NCBI RefSeq assembly: GCF_009017275.1
Contig: NZ_WBZC01000002.1
Coordinates: forward strand, 19,492 to 83,491
DNA from: Alkaliphilus pronyensis
GTDB lineage: Bacteria; Bacillota; Clostridia; Peptostreptococcales; Natronincolaceae
Direction: 5' to 3'
Length of the DNA: 64,000 bases
The translations under genes were made by a program, and so were the position numbers. This document shows, piece after piece, positions 8,516 through 16,093 of this stretch. The notes under the pieces are model-generated. The model was not told the origin of the DNA. It saw only the letters and a list, made by a program, of their open reading frames with translations, and did no database searches. Every line of letters starts with the position of its first letter. Positions within the stretch are counted from its first letter, which is position 1.

Positions 8516-11500
8516 TTAGTGATTACTATTCACCATATGATTTATACTATTAATTGAGTAATCAAGTAACTTAATAAGAGCTCCTTTATTATTAAATACT
8601 TCCCTTAGCCTTTTGTCGGCTAATATATTTGTAACTACTGGTATTTTAGATTCTAAAGTAACGTTAGTTGAATTAACCGTTAAATCGATTAAATCCTTGA
8701 TGGAGTAAAATAACACACTCAAAATAAAGCTTTGATTACTATTACTATACTGATTCCAGCTTGTTAAAAGGTTTTTGCTTTCTTCATATATTAATAAATA
8801 ATCCTGATACCGTTTTGTGTCTATTTGTGAGTTGTAGTGGGATCCGCTCCTAATCCTGTAATAGTGAAGTGCCTTGTGTATAGATATTAATGATGAGGCA
8901 TACTTTAGGTGTACTAAACTAATCATAGTATCTCCACCATTTAATAGCTTAATTTTTCTCTGATTAACATGGTCTCGAGCCTTAAGATGGATGGTTGTTC
9001 TAACCAATTTTCCCCACAGAGGCCTAAAAGATCCATAAAAGTCGGGAAGCCGTTCTCCAAGCTTCTGAATGGGACTTACATACAGACTTGGAGGACATCT
9101 CAATCCTAGAGTTTGTCCACTTTCTTCACTAAACATTTCTGTGCCACCTACTGCTATATCTGCGTTTTTCTTAGTTGCAGAGAAATATAGCTCCCTCAAA
9201 AAATCTTTGTGTAAATAATCATCACTATCTAAATGACACACATACTCCGATTCTAAGCTATCGATATACTTAGTATAATCAGGATTATTCTGTTTTTTAT
9301 GAATAAAACAATTTAACTCATTTCTAAATACCTTAACTCTTTTATCTTTTTTTTGGTACTTAGCTAACATCTCACTTGTACCATCTGTACTACCATTGTC
9401 TAATACTATCCATTCAAAGTCACTAAAGCTTTGATTTAATACACTTTCTGCACACTGGACTATATACTTTTCTGAGTTATATGCCCAGGTTAATATACTG
9501 ACGGCAGGTTTTTTCATATGTATATCTTCATTTTCATCATTAAGGCTTTTAATACTATTTTTTAGTAAAAGGCTTTGCTCTTCATGCTGATTATTTATGT
9601 TAAGTTCCACTGAGGGAGGACTTTCTTTAACTATGGAGTTACTTGAGCTGATGCTTTTTATATCTTGAATAGCTAGCTCTATTTCTTTTTTTAGTTCCTC
9701 ATCATCCGTTAAGGTTAATGCTCTTGAATAGTATTCAACTGCCTTTTCGTAGTTTTTTGATAAGGCCATAATGTAGCCGCCATTGTATAATAGATCACAG
9801 TTGTTTTCATCAAGTGAAAGCCCCATATTTAGGTGCTGTTGGGCAGCTTCCAGGTTGTTACTCATTAAATCCATAATAATCTTAAAGGAAAATATATCGG
9901 CATCATTATTTACTATTTTTTCGTACTCACCTATTACATGGTAGGCAGCCTCAATATTACCCTCCTCCAACAATAGCTTTATTCTTTCTTTTACCCCTTC
10001 GGCTTCCTTCTTTAGTTGATTGTAGGGGTTTGTTTTTTCTTCCTCTATTTCCTTTAGCAAAAATTCTATTATTGGCCCCATGTTGGGCATAGTTTTTAAA
10101 GCTCTTCTAAGGTACTTTACATATTTAAGTTTATTAGTACTTTTATGTTTATTTGCATGATAAATCAATATAATAAAGGCTGTTTCGTTATCCTGCACAT
10201 CGTAAATCATTTCATTTTCAATTACCTGACTGTTTATAGTATTACTAATGTATTTGAAGCTCATTTCACTATATAACTGTATAATCTCCTTAAGCTGTTG
10301 AAGATCTAAATTATCTGATAGGGCTAAAACCTTAGCCAGTGGTTTATATACCCTTAACTCACATAGCTTCATTTCAGAAGGTGTTAGCTGACTTGTTAGC
10401 TCTATAGCCAATTTAATAAAATCTTTTTTATATTGCTTTAATAAATAATTAAAGTAGCCCTCCACTTTTTTAGTATTGGTTTCAGACAACAATTCAACTA
10501 TTGAGTAGTCTCTCTTTATTAAAAAATATATAATATCAGCATATTCATCTGCTAATTCATTAAGGTCTAAATTGTTAACTAAAGCTACATATCTATCGTC
10601 AATGGTAACACTTTCTTTATAATTCTCTAATCTAATTTTGTTCAAGAGGGAATAATTATCTTCACCTGTTGAATACTCCCTCACCAGTCTTTGTTTATTG
10701 GCTTCATCTAAGTAAATTTTTACTTTTTCTAAAGAAGCTCCGAATATATTTAGAAGCTCAATATCTCCAGATATTTTTTTATCATAAAAGCTTTTTAGCT
10801 CCTTAAGCTCCTTCTCCTTTACAAAGGCTTCTACTATGGCTTTTAATGCCCCAGTCAATACTTCCTTTTGCTTTAGCTTACATCCATATTCAATTGTTCT
10901 TTTATAGTTAGAAAGCTTGTTATGTAATAAGCACATATTAGCATATATATTTTCATAGGAATTAACTGAAGCTGTTTCAGTAGTTATGTCATGGTATCCT
11001 TTAAACTTATGGTAGCAAAAAACCATATCAAGATACCTGTCAAAGGACTTTACTGCGTCTTGATACTTATGTTGAAGCTGCTGAGCTTTACCCATATAAT
11101 AATAAACATCTAAATATTCCTTAGATATGCTTAAAGCTTCATTAGCAATTGCTATTACATCATCATACCTTTCCATGAAAAAATAAATTTTCATATGGTA
11201 TATGAAAATGAACATCATTTTGCTCTTTTCAATCTTTGCTTTTTTCATTACATCTATGGCAGTCAAGATGGCATCTAATCCCTTTTGATATTCGTCGTAG
11301 GCACAATAGGACTGTCCCAGCTGAAACCAATAATAATAGTTGTCGGGATTATTTTTAAGCTCTTTAAACAGAATTTCCGTATTTCTCTTATATTTACGCT
11401 CCTTCAACTGAATATCCGTCATGTCGTAACCGTAATGTATTATATTTGTGTTTAAGTTTTTAAGAGGTTTTTTTGCACTTGGTTGTTCATGTATAGCACC

Positions 11501-11926
11501 ATTATACTTAAAATCGCTATCTCGCTTAAACAATCTACATTGAGCCATAATGCTACTTATCTTACCTGCATATATGTTTTCAATTCTTACAGTGGCTGTG
11601 TTGTATTTGGAATAGCTATTGGTTTTAAAGAAATCTATTAAATCAGTGGGGTTGTCGACTACCTCGTCACCGTCCAATATGAATACCCACTGGCCCTTAG
11701 CATAGCTAATTGAGGTATTCCTCATATCTGAAAAATTACCATTCCATTCTTTTAAAAACACTTTTTTAGTATATTTTTTAGCTATATTTACCGTGTTATC
11801 TGTAGAGCCAGTATCTAAAACTATTAGCTCTGCTTCTATCTGGCTTCTAATTGAGTTAAGACTTTTTAAGCATTGGTCTAAATATTTTGACTCATTTTTT
11901 ACCATCATTACAATACTAAGTTGCAT
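8516..11926 (-). CDS. bifunctional GT2-TPR-GT2 glycosyltransferase
   Basis: Large protein of 1136 residues. Residues 1 to about 230 are a GT2 domain (SIVMMVKNESKYLDQCL, VLDTGSTDNTV and the FILDGDEVVD acidic site). Roughly residues 190-760 are helical repeats of TPR type, with recognisable pairs such as YYYWFQLGQSYCAYDEYQKGL and DLLYNGGYIMALSKNYEKAV. From about residue 805 a second GT2 domain starts (AVSILTWAYNSEKY, VLDNGSTDGTSEML, HLDSDDYLH). It is the nearest gene downstream of flagellin, separated by an intrinsic terminator. Flagellin glycosylation is a reasonable inference from position and from similar GT-TPR proteins beside clostridial fliC. The acceptor is unproven. Confidence 0.85.
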   Translation of the reverse strand: MQLSIVMMVKNESKYLDQCLKSLNSIRSQIEAELIVLDTGSTDNTVNIAKKYTKKVFLKEWNGNFSDMRNTSISYAKGQWVFILDGDEVVDNPTDLIDFFKTNSYSKYNTATVRIENIYAGKISSIMAQCRLFKRDSDFKYNGAIHEQPSAKKPLKNLNTNIIHYGYDMTDIQLKERKYKRNTEILFKELKNNPDNYYYWFQLGQSYCAYDEYQKGLDAILTAIDVMKKAKIEKSKMMFIFIYHMKIYFFMERYDDVIAIANEALSISKEYLDVYYYMGKAQQLQHKYQDAVKSFDRYLDMVFCYHKFKGYHDITTETASVNSYENIYANMCLLHNKLSNYKRTIEYGCKLKQKEVLTGALKAIVEAFVKEKELKELKSFYDKKISGDIELLNIFGASLEKVKIYLDEANKQRLVREYSTGEDNYSLLNKIRLENYKESVTIDDRYVALVNNLDLNELADEYADIIYFLIKRDYSIVELLSETNTKKVEGYFNYLLKQYKKDFIKLAIELTSQLTPSEMKLCELRVYKPLAKVLALSDNLDLQQLKEIIQLYSEMSFKYISNTINSQVIENEMIYDVQDNETAFIILIYHANKHKSTNKLKYVKYLRRALKTMPNMGPIIEFLLKEIEEEKTNPYNQLKKEAEGVKERIKLLLEEGNIEAAYHVIGEYEKIVNNDADIFSFKIIMDLMSNNLEAAQQHLNMGLSLDENNCDLLYNGGYIMALSKNYEKAVEYYSRALTLTDDEELKKEIELAIQDIKSISSSNSIVKESPPSVELNINNQHEEQSLLLKNSIKSLNDENEDIHMKKPAVSILTWAYNSEKYIVQCAESVLNQSFSDFEWIVLDNGSTDGTSEMLAKYQKKDKRVKVFRNELNCFIHKKQNNPDYTKYIDSLESEYVCHLDSDDYLHKDFLRELYFSATKKNADIAVGGTEMFSEESGQTLGLRCPPSLYVSPIQKLGERLPDFYGSFRPLWGKLVRTTIHLKARDHVNQRKIKLLNGGDTMISLVHLKYASSLISIHKALHYYRIRSGSHYNSQIDTKRYQDYLLIYEESKNLLTSWNQYSNSNQSFILSVLFYSIKDLIDLTVNSTNVTLESKIPVVTNILADKRLREVFNNKGALIKLLDYSINSINHMVNSNH

Positions 11927-12059
11927 TGTTTGCCTCCTTGCAATAAGAAGATATCTTCTATTTATTACAACATTCTTATATATTTATCGACAAAAAACTG
12001 CTTTTTATTAAGTATGAATTTTAAGCTTTTTTTATACATCTAGGGAAAATATTGCAAAA

Positions 12060-12090
12060 AAAAAGAACTAGACTTACACTAGTTCTTTTT
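12060..12090 (-). terminator. intrinsic terminator after flagellin gene
   Basis: Perfect 12-bp stem AAAAAGAACTAG/CTAGTTCTTTTT with a 7-base loop, followed on the minus strand by a U-rich run. It starts 10 bases past the hag stop and should end the highly expressed flagellin transcript before the glycosyltransferase gene. Confidence 0.85.
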
Positions 12091-12099
12091 TAATATTTA

Positions 12100-12879
12100 C
12101 TATCTTAATAATTGAAGTACTCCCTGTGGAGCTTGATTTGCTTGTGCTAACATAGCTGTAGCAGCTTGTTGAAGGATGTTGTTCTTAGTGAACTCCATCA
12201 TTTCCTTAGCCATGTCTACGTCTCTTATACGAGATTCAGCAGCCTGAAGGTTCTCAGAAGTTGAGTTAAGGTTTCTTACAGTACTTTCTAATCTGTTTTG
12301 TAATGCACCTAGAGTCGCTCTTTCTGAGTTAATATCGTTGATAGCAGCTTCAATTGCACCTGTAGTTGATGTGTTAGCTAAACCAGAAGCTGTACTGATA
12401 TCTCCAGCTGTGATTGTTAAAGATATACTGTCTGAGTCAGAAATAATAATGTCAAAGGTTGTAGTACCATCTAAAACTGTCTCACCGTTAAACTTAGTAT
12501 TTGTTTCGATGTTTGACATCTCAGCAATTAATGCGTCCATTTCAAGGTCAATGTTTGCTGTATCATCTGCATTGTATGTTCCATTTGCTTTTTGAATTGC
12601 AAGTTCTTTTAATCTTATAAGCATGTTACTTACTTCGTCCATTGCACCTTCAGTAGTTTGAATTAAAGAGATACCATCTTGAGCATTTCTAGAAGCTTGA
12701 TTTAAACCTCTAATTTGTCCTCTCATCTTTTCAGAGATTGAAAGACCAGCAGCGTCATCAGCAGCACGGTTGATTCTAAATCCTGAAGATAACTTCTCCA
12801 TATTCTTTGATCCATTAAGATTGTTTACTCCTAATTGTCTGTGGGTGTTAAGTGCCATTAAGTTGTTATTAATTCTCAT
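12100..12879 (-). CDS. hag: flagellin
   Basis: Structural subunit of the flagellar filament, exported by the flagellar type III system, 259 residues. The conserved N-terminal D0/D1 helices (MRINNNLMALNTHRQL, SSGFRINRAADDAAGL) and C-terminal helices (ESRIRDVDMAKEMMEFTK ending in QGVLQLLR) are complete. The central part is very short, Ser/Thr-rich and lacks D2/D3 outer domains, so any glycan would sit near residues 130-180. The ribosome site is AAGGAGG. A sigma-D promoter and CsrA-type sites lie in the leader. Confidence 0.95.
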   Translation of the reverse strand: MRINNNLMALNTHRQLGVNNLNGSKNMEKLSSGFRINRAADDAAGLSISEKMRGQIRGLNQASRNAQDGISLIQTTEGAMDEVSNMLIRLKELAIQKANGTYNADDTANIDLEMDALIAEMSNIETNTKFNGETVLDGTTTFDIIISDSDSISLTITAGDISTASGLANTSTTGAIEAAINDINSERATLGALQNRLESTVRNLNSTSENLQAAESRIRDVDMAKEMMEFTKNNILQQAATAMLAQANQAPQGVLQLLR

Positions 12880-12912
12880 TAGTAATTCCTCCTTGAATTT
12901 TTATTTACCCTG

Positions 12913-12960
12913 ACATCCTTGTCTGGGCTTAAAATAATTATTTTAAGCCACATCCCTTTA
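12913..12960 (-). promoter_or_regulatory. flagellin leader: two CsrA-like sites flanking a palindrome
   Basis: In the transcript the leader reads TAAAGGGATGTGG (12948-12960), then a perfect 24-base palindrome (12926-12949, GGCTTAAAATAA and its complement), then ACAAGGATGT (12913-12922). The last site matches the CsrA consensus ACARGGAUGU exactly, and the first shares the GGAUG core. Bacillus subtilis hag has two CsrA sites in its leader, one near the ribosome site. Here the sites lie upstream of the AAGGAGG, so the mechanism may involve the hairpin. The function is inferred. Confidence 0.7.
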
Positions 12961-13010
12961 CCTACTTGCCGGCGTTGTAGAAAAAAGATGTTTTTTAGCT
13001 TATGTAGTAT

Positions 13011-13037
13011 ATATCGGAAGACTGATTGAAAACTTTA
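13011..13037 (-). promoter_or_regulatory. sigma-D (sigma-28) promoter of hag
   Basis: TAAA at 13034-13037, a 15-base spacer, then TCCGATAT at 13011-13018 on the minus strand. The motility sigma consensus is TAAA-N15-GCCGATAT, so only one base differs. It predicts a flagellin leader of about 130 nt. Confidence 0.8.
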
Positions 13038-13059
13038 TAGTTAAAAACATAATTTTTTA

Positions 13060-13200
13060 ATTAAATTATGTTTTTAAAGGTAATACGTAATAAGGAATAT
13101 GTAATAGGTGTAGAAGACAATTGACACTTAATACTGAAATTTGCATAGACAAATTTCTACATCAATTCAACATTCAACATTCAACATTATTCTTGTTCAA
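13060..13200. repeat. intergenic heptamer repeat patch with small hairpin
   Basis: This holds AATTATGTTTTTAAAGGTAA (related to the shared block at 22313), a GTAATACG/GTAATAAG-like patch, a short inverted repeat (GAAATTTG at 13117 and CAAATTTC) and an array of TTCAACA units up to the end of csrA. No gene is seen in it. It also lies in the space between csrA and the hag promoter. Confidence 0.6.
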
Positions 13201-13425
13201 TTATTTTTTAAACAAATCCTTAAGCTGATCAATATTTTGCTTATGGGTGCTTGCCTCTTTGTTTTCCTCTTGAATCTCTAAATATATTTCTTTTCTATAA
13301 ATCTCAACATCCTTTGGGGCAGATATGCCAATTTTTATTTTCCCTTCATCTATGCCTAGTACTTTAACTTCAATATTTTTACCCAGTATAATGCTTTCGT
13401 CTACCTTTCTTGTTAAAACCAACAT
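13201..13425 (-). CDS. csrA: carbon storage regulator, flagellin translation repressor
   Basis: RNA-binding homodimer of 74 residues that represses flagellin translation and is antagonised by FliW. It shows the family start MLVLTRKVDESIILG, the core IEVKVLGIDEGKIKIGISAP and the RNA-contacting VEIYRKEIYLEI strand. An AGGAGGGG ribosome site precedes it. It lies 13 bases after fliW and directly upstream of the hag promoter, the standard Firmicute arrangement. Confidence 0.95.
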   Translation of the reverse strand: MLVLTRKVDESIILGKNIEVKVLGIDEGKIKIGISAPKDVEIYRKEIYLEIQEENKEASTHKQNIDQLKDLFKK

Positions 13426-13438
13426 ATTATCGCCCCTC

Positions 13439-13882
13439 CTATCCTGTTTTCTTTATTTCATCAAGTACATAGTGCTTTATTTGATATTTTTCATCGTCAA
13501 GTAGAATTTGCTTTGCTTTTTTGTTTCTAACATTTATTATGATTGGGGCCTTTAAGTTGGCTGTCATTTTATTAATGTCTTCAGGAACAACAACTATAGA
13601 TTGTACTAATACATCTTGGTGGGATTTTATTTCTAATTTTTCAATAGTGTTTTTTGGTATTTGAAAATCATAGTCCTGCTTAAATATAAAAGGATTTATT
13701 ACGACAAAGGCCAAGGATGGTTCATCAACAGCCTGTAGCCAATTGAAGGGTACTTCCTTATCTGGATTGTTAATTATAATGTATTTTTCTATCCCTTCAA
13801 AGCCTGGAATACCGTCTACAAAATTAATAATTTCATTTTCTTTTATTTCTATTTCGCCAAAATGTCTTGTATTAAGTATCAT
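13439..13882 (-). CDS. fliW: flagellar assembly factor FliW
   Basis: FliW binds flagellin or CsrA in a partner switch, so that unassembled flagellin releases CsrA and stops its own synthesis. The 147-residue protein has INFVDGIPGFEG near the start, then VPFNWLQAVDEPSLAFVVINP and the TANLKAPIIINVRNKKAKQ block, all typical. It is coupled with csrA downstream. Its stop is 13 bases from the csrA ATG. Confidence 0.95.
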   Translation of the reverse strand: MILNTRHFGEIEIKENEIINFVDGIPGFEGIEKYIIINNPDKEVPFNWLQAVDEPSLAFVVINPFIFKQDYDFQIPKNTIEKLEIKSHQDVLVQSIVVVPEDINKMTANLKAPIIINVRNKKAKQILLDDEKYQIKHYVLDEIKKTG

Positions 13883-13902
13883 GTGGAAAACACCCTTTCT
13901 TT

Positions 13903-14000
13903 TAAAAGTAATATGGAATAAGTAATAAGTAATAAGGAGTAATTAATAAATGATAAGTAATATGTAATATATAATAAAGAATAATAACATTTCTCATTAT
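13903..14000. repeat. AT-rich GTAATAA/GTAATAT heptamer-like array
   Basis: About 100 bases made mostly of GTAATAA, GTAATAT and AGTAATT units between fliW and the DUF6470 gene. The same unit types recur at 28367-28420 and 44338-44367. No reading frame or hairpin terminator is apparent. Confidence 0.6.
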
Positions 14001-14003
14001 CTA

Positions 14004-14564
14004 TTACTCATATACATCTAAATTGTTACCAACATATTCAATTTGTATGCTAGGCTTTTGCTTTAGGTAAATATCAAGCTTGCCTCTTTGGTAGTTTATT
14101 TGGGGTTTGTAATCATTCATCTGTACATCTATTTCTCCCTTTTCATACATACCCGTAACTTCACCTCTAATAACCTTTATTTCTGGTCTGCTTTTGGGTA
14201 TCATATCAAAAACAATTTGTCTTTCTTTTGGCATTGCTCTTCTTTTTGCCTGCCTTGACAAGGCATCTCCTTTGTGAATATCAGCTAATTCCTTACCTTC
14301 ACTGGCAATTTTAGCAACAGCCTCTAGGGCAGCCATTTTACCCTTCTGTGAGTATTTATGGGAAAGCTCCATAGTGCTTTTAAGACCAGCCTCTGAAAAA
14401 CATCGACGCTGGTCTATTAATAGTACTGGAGCTTCTGATTTTAAATATAGCTTTCCTTGTGTTGCTCTTAGCTGCATTGGCCTATTGTTTTGCTTTATGG
14501 ATAGCTGACCGTTAGTACTGTTTATTCCAATTAAGGCGCTTTGGGTCTGAATTTGTATTTTCAA
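14004..14564 (-). CDS. DUF6470-type flagellar-locus protein
   Basis: Uncharacterised protein of 186 residues. Members are found beside fliW in many clostridial flagellar loci, so a motility role is inferred from context only. It starts at a TTG (14564) that follows AGAGGTGA at a normal distance. A longer frame back to 14645 runs into repeat DNA and is unlikely to be translated. The protein opens MKIQIQTQSALIGIN. The middle is helical (KYSQKGKMAALEAVAKIASEG), and the end is strand-rich with repeated PQINYQRGKLDIYL-like and PSIQIEYVGNNL-like units. Confidence 0.75.
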   Translation of the reverse strand: MKIQIQTQSALIGINSTNGQLSIKQNNRPMQLRATQGKLYLKSEAPVLLIDQRRCFSEAGLKSTMELSHKYSQKGKMAALEAVAKIASEGKELADIHKGDALSRQAKRRAMPKERQIVFDMIPKSRPEIKVIRGEVTGMYEKGEIDVQMNDYKPQINYQRGKLDIYLKQKPSIQIEYVGNNLDVYE

Positions 14565-14580
14565 TAGAATCACCTCTAGG

Positions 14581-14766
14581 AAAATATAAATTAAAAGTGA
14601 AAAGTGAAAATAAATAGATGACCAACAGCTCGTCTGTTGTGTCACTCACTTAGCTAGTAATTTTACATATAATTCCAATCTTTACAATCAGTATTTTCAT
14701 GGGAAATTAACTAGCTACCTTAATTCAACATTCAACATTCAACATTTAACATTCAACATTTTAAAA
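14581..14766. repeat. mosaic of heptamer arrays and inverted repeats
   Basis: Upstream part: AAAAGTGAAAAGTGAAAA units. Middle: a CAACAG/CTGTTG hairpin near 14628-14640, and a larger inverted repeat with TTAGCTAGTAATTT and AAATTAACTAGCTA arms at about 14650-14716. End: TTCAACATTCAACATTTAACA units up to the flgL stop. No gene is seen. Confidence 0.6.
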
Positions 14767-14767
14767 T

Positions 14768-15739
14768 TTATCTAAGAAAATCTATTAAAGTAGGCTGTAT
14801 AATTCTTGCTCCAATTGATAAAGAAGATCTATAGACATTTTCTTCATTCATAAGATTCATATATACCTCTGCCATATCTGCATCTTCTAACTGTGACTGT
14901 AGTCTTGTAAAGTTTACTTTATCGTCTGCAATTCTATTCTGAACAAGCTCCATCCTATTAACCTTTCCACCTATTTCTGATCTGGCGGTTAAATTAACAT
15001 TTAAATATTTATCGATTTCTTCAATGTCAGCAGTTAACCCTGCTTCATCACCATTTTCTAAGTTATCAATAACTTGATTAATCATTGTTATAATTCCAGG
15101 TTCAGTTCCATCAGTGACTTCTCTATCACCAGCAGCATCGGGAGCTATTATATCAAACACTTCTAGTCCAAGGGTGTTAATTTCTATTGTTTCATTTACT
15201 CCTACCTCAAACTGCATTTTATCGTCAACCGTTGCTGGATCCTTTCTTTCAGCTAAATCAACATTGTACTCATACTCATCTACTAAAGGATCATTATTAA
15301 ACTCAAATAGTGGCTCATCAGTTTTTTTACCTGAGAAAATATACTTTCCTGAATATGTAGTATTTCCTAAACTAATGATTTGAGCCTTAATTTCTTCTAC
15401 TTCCCCTTTTATTTTACGTGTATCATCCTCTGATAAAACACCGTTGGAAGCCTGTACAGTTAGTTCCCTTAATCTTTGCAATGCATCTCCAACATTCTTA
15501 ACGGCAAGCTCTGTGGTTTCTAAAAAGGATACAGCATCATTAACATTTTTGGAATATTGATTTAGCTCACTAATGTCTGCCCTTATTTTTAAGCTTCTGG
15601 AAATTGCAACAGGATCATCGGATGGTAAATGAACCCTCTTTCCTGTTGCAGCCTGCAACTGTGTTTTATCAAGTCTTAGCATGTTTCTATTTAAGTTTTG
15701 CATTAAGTTTGTTATCATCATACCGTTGGTGATTCGCAA
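14768..15739 (-). CDS. flgL: flagellar hook-associated protein 3
   Basis: Hook-filament junction protein that seats the first flagellin ring, exported and placed distal to FlgK. The 323 residues include the flagellin-like N-terminus (MRITNGMMITNLMQNLNRNM and LPSDDPVAISRSLKIRADI) and a C-terminal helix ending IGARIIQPTLIDFLR. It is the third junction gene after flgN and flgK in one minus-strand run. A truncated four-helix gene and repeats now separate it from flgK. Confidence 0.93.
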   Translation of the reverse strand: MRITNGMMITNLMQNLNRNMLRLDKTQLQAATGKRVHLPSDDPVAISRSLKIRADISELNQYSKNVNDAVSFLETTELAVKNVGDALQRLRELTVQASNGVLSEDDTRKIKGEVEEIKAQIISLGNTTYSGKYIFSGKKTDEPLFEFNNDPLVDEYEYNVDLAERKDPATVDDKMQFEVGVNETIEINTLGLEVFDIIAPDAAGDREVTDGTEPGIITMINQVIDNLENGDEAGLTADIEEIDKYLNVNLTARSEIGGKVNRMELVQNRIADDKVNFTRLQSQLEDADMAEVYMNLMNEENVYRSSLSIGARIIQPTLIDFLR

Positions 15740-15761
15740 GGTCGGTTCCCTCCTTTTTTAG

Positions 15762-15800
15762 TGAAAAGTTAAAAATGAAAAGTTAAAAGTTAAAATCTTA
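15762..15800. repeat. AGTTAAAA/ATGAAAA heptamer array
   Basis: GTGAAAAGTTAAAAATGAAA-type units lie between the truncated four-helix gene and the flgL ribosome site. A matching array lies on the other side of that gene (16028-16060), so the gene is bracketed by repeats. Confidence 0.6.
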
Positions 15801-15805
15801 AACCA

Positions 15806-16018
15806 TTATAAAAATGTAGATAAAATCACAAGCTTAGAAATAAAATCTTTTTTACTCTGAGCATATTGTGCCTCTTCAATATTAGCACCGATACTCGTTC
15901 CTGACTTTAATAACTGATGTGATAATACATATTCTTTGTCTTTGTATAATCTTTTACATAGCTTTACTATTTTTATTGAAAACTCAAATGACTTATCACT
16001 GATAATATTTTTGCTCAT
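15806..16018 (-). pseudogene. truncated four-helix-bundle (S23/IVS-type) protein
   Basis: Seventy residues that match the N-terminal half of the four-helix-bundle family first found in 23S rRNA intervening sequences: an FEFSIKIVKLCKRLY-like first helix, then the hallmark QLLKSGTSIGANIEEAQYAQS and SKKDFISKL. Intact members have roughly 115-125 residues, and this copy stops (VILSTFL) just where the third helix should continue. Repeat DNA starts right after the stop. The gene has no known link to flagella and sits between flgK and flgL. It is probably a decayed insertion; a functional short form is less likely. Confidence 0.7.
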
Positions 16019-16027
16019 TGTGGTTCA

Positions 16028-16093
16028 CCCATTTTTCATTTTTCACTTTTCATTTTTCACTAGATAAATTTATGCTAAGCATAAATTTATCTA
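16028..16093. repeat. TTTTCATT array and perfect 33-bp palindrome over flgK stop
   Basis: CATTTTTCACTTTTCATTTT units run to 16060. They are followed at once by a perfect inverted repeat: TAGATAAATTTATGCT (16061-16076), one base, then its exact complement (16078-16093). The right arm contains the flgK stop codon (16087-16089). There is no U run, so a classical terminator is unlikely. It could be the edge of an inserted cassette or an mRNA 3'-end structure. Confidence 0.75.

Noticed and set aside
14565..14645. N-terminal extension of the DUF6470 gene
   Set aside because: The extra 27 codons lie in repeat DNA with no ribosome site, while the TTG at 14564 has AGAGGTGA before it.
15806..16018. 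rRNA intervening sequence
   Set aside because: The four-helix family often marks 23S insertions, but no rRNA sequence is present here.
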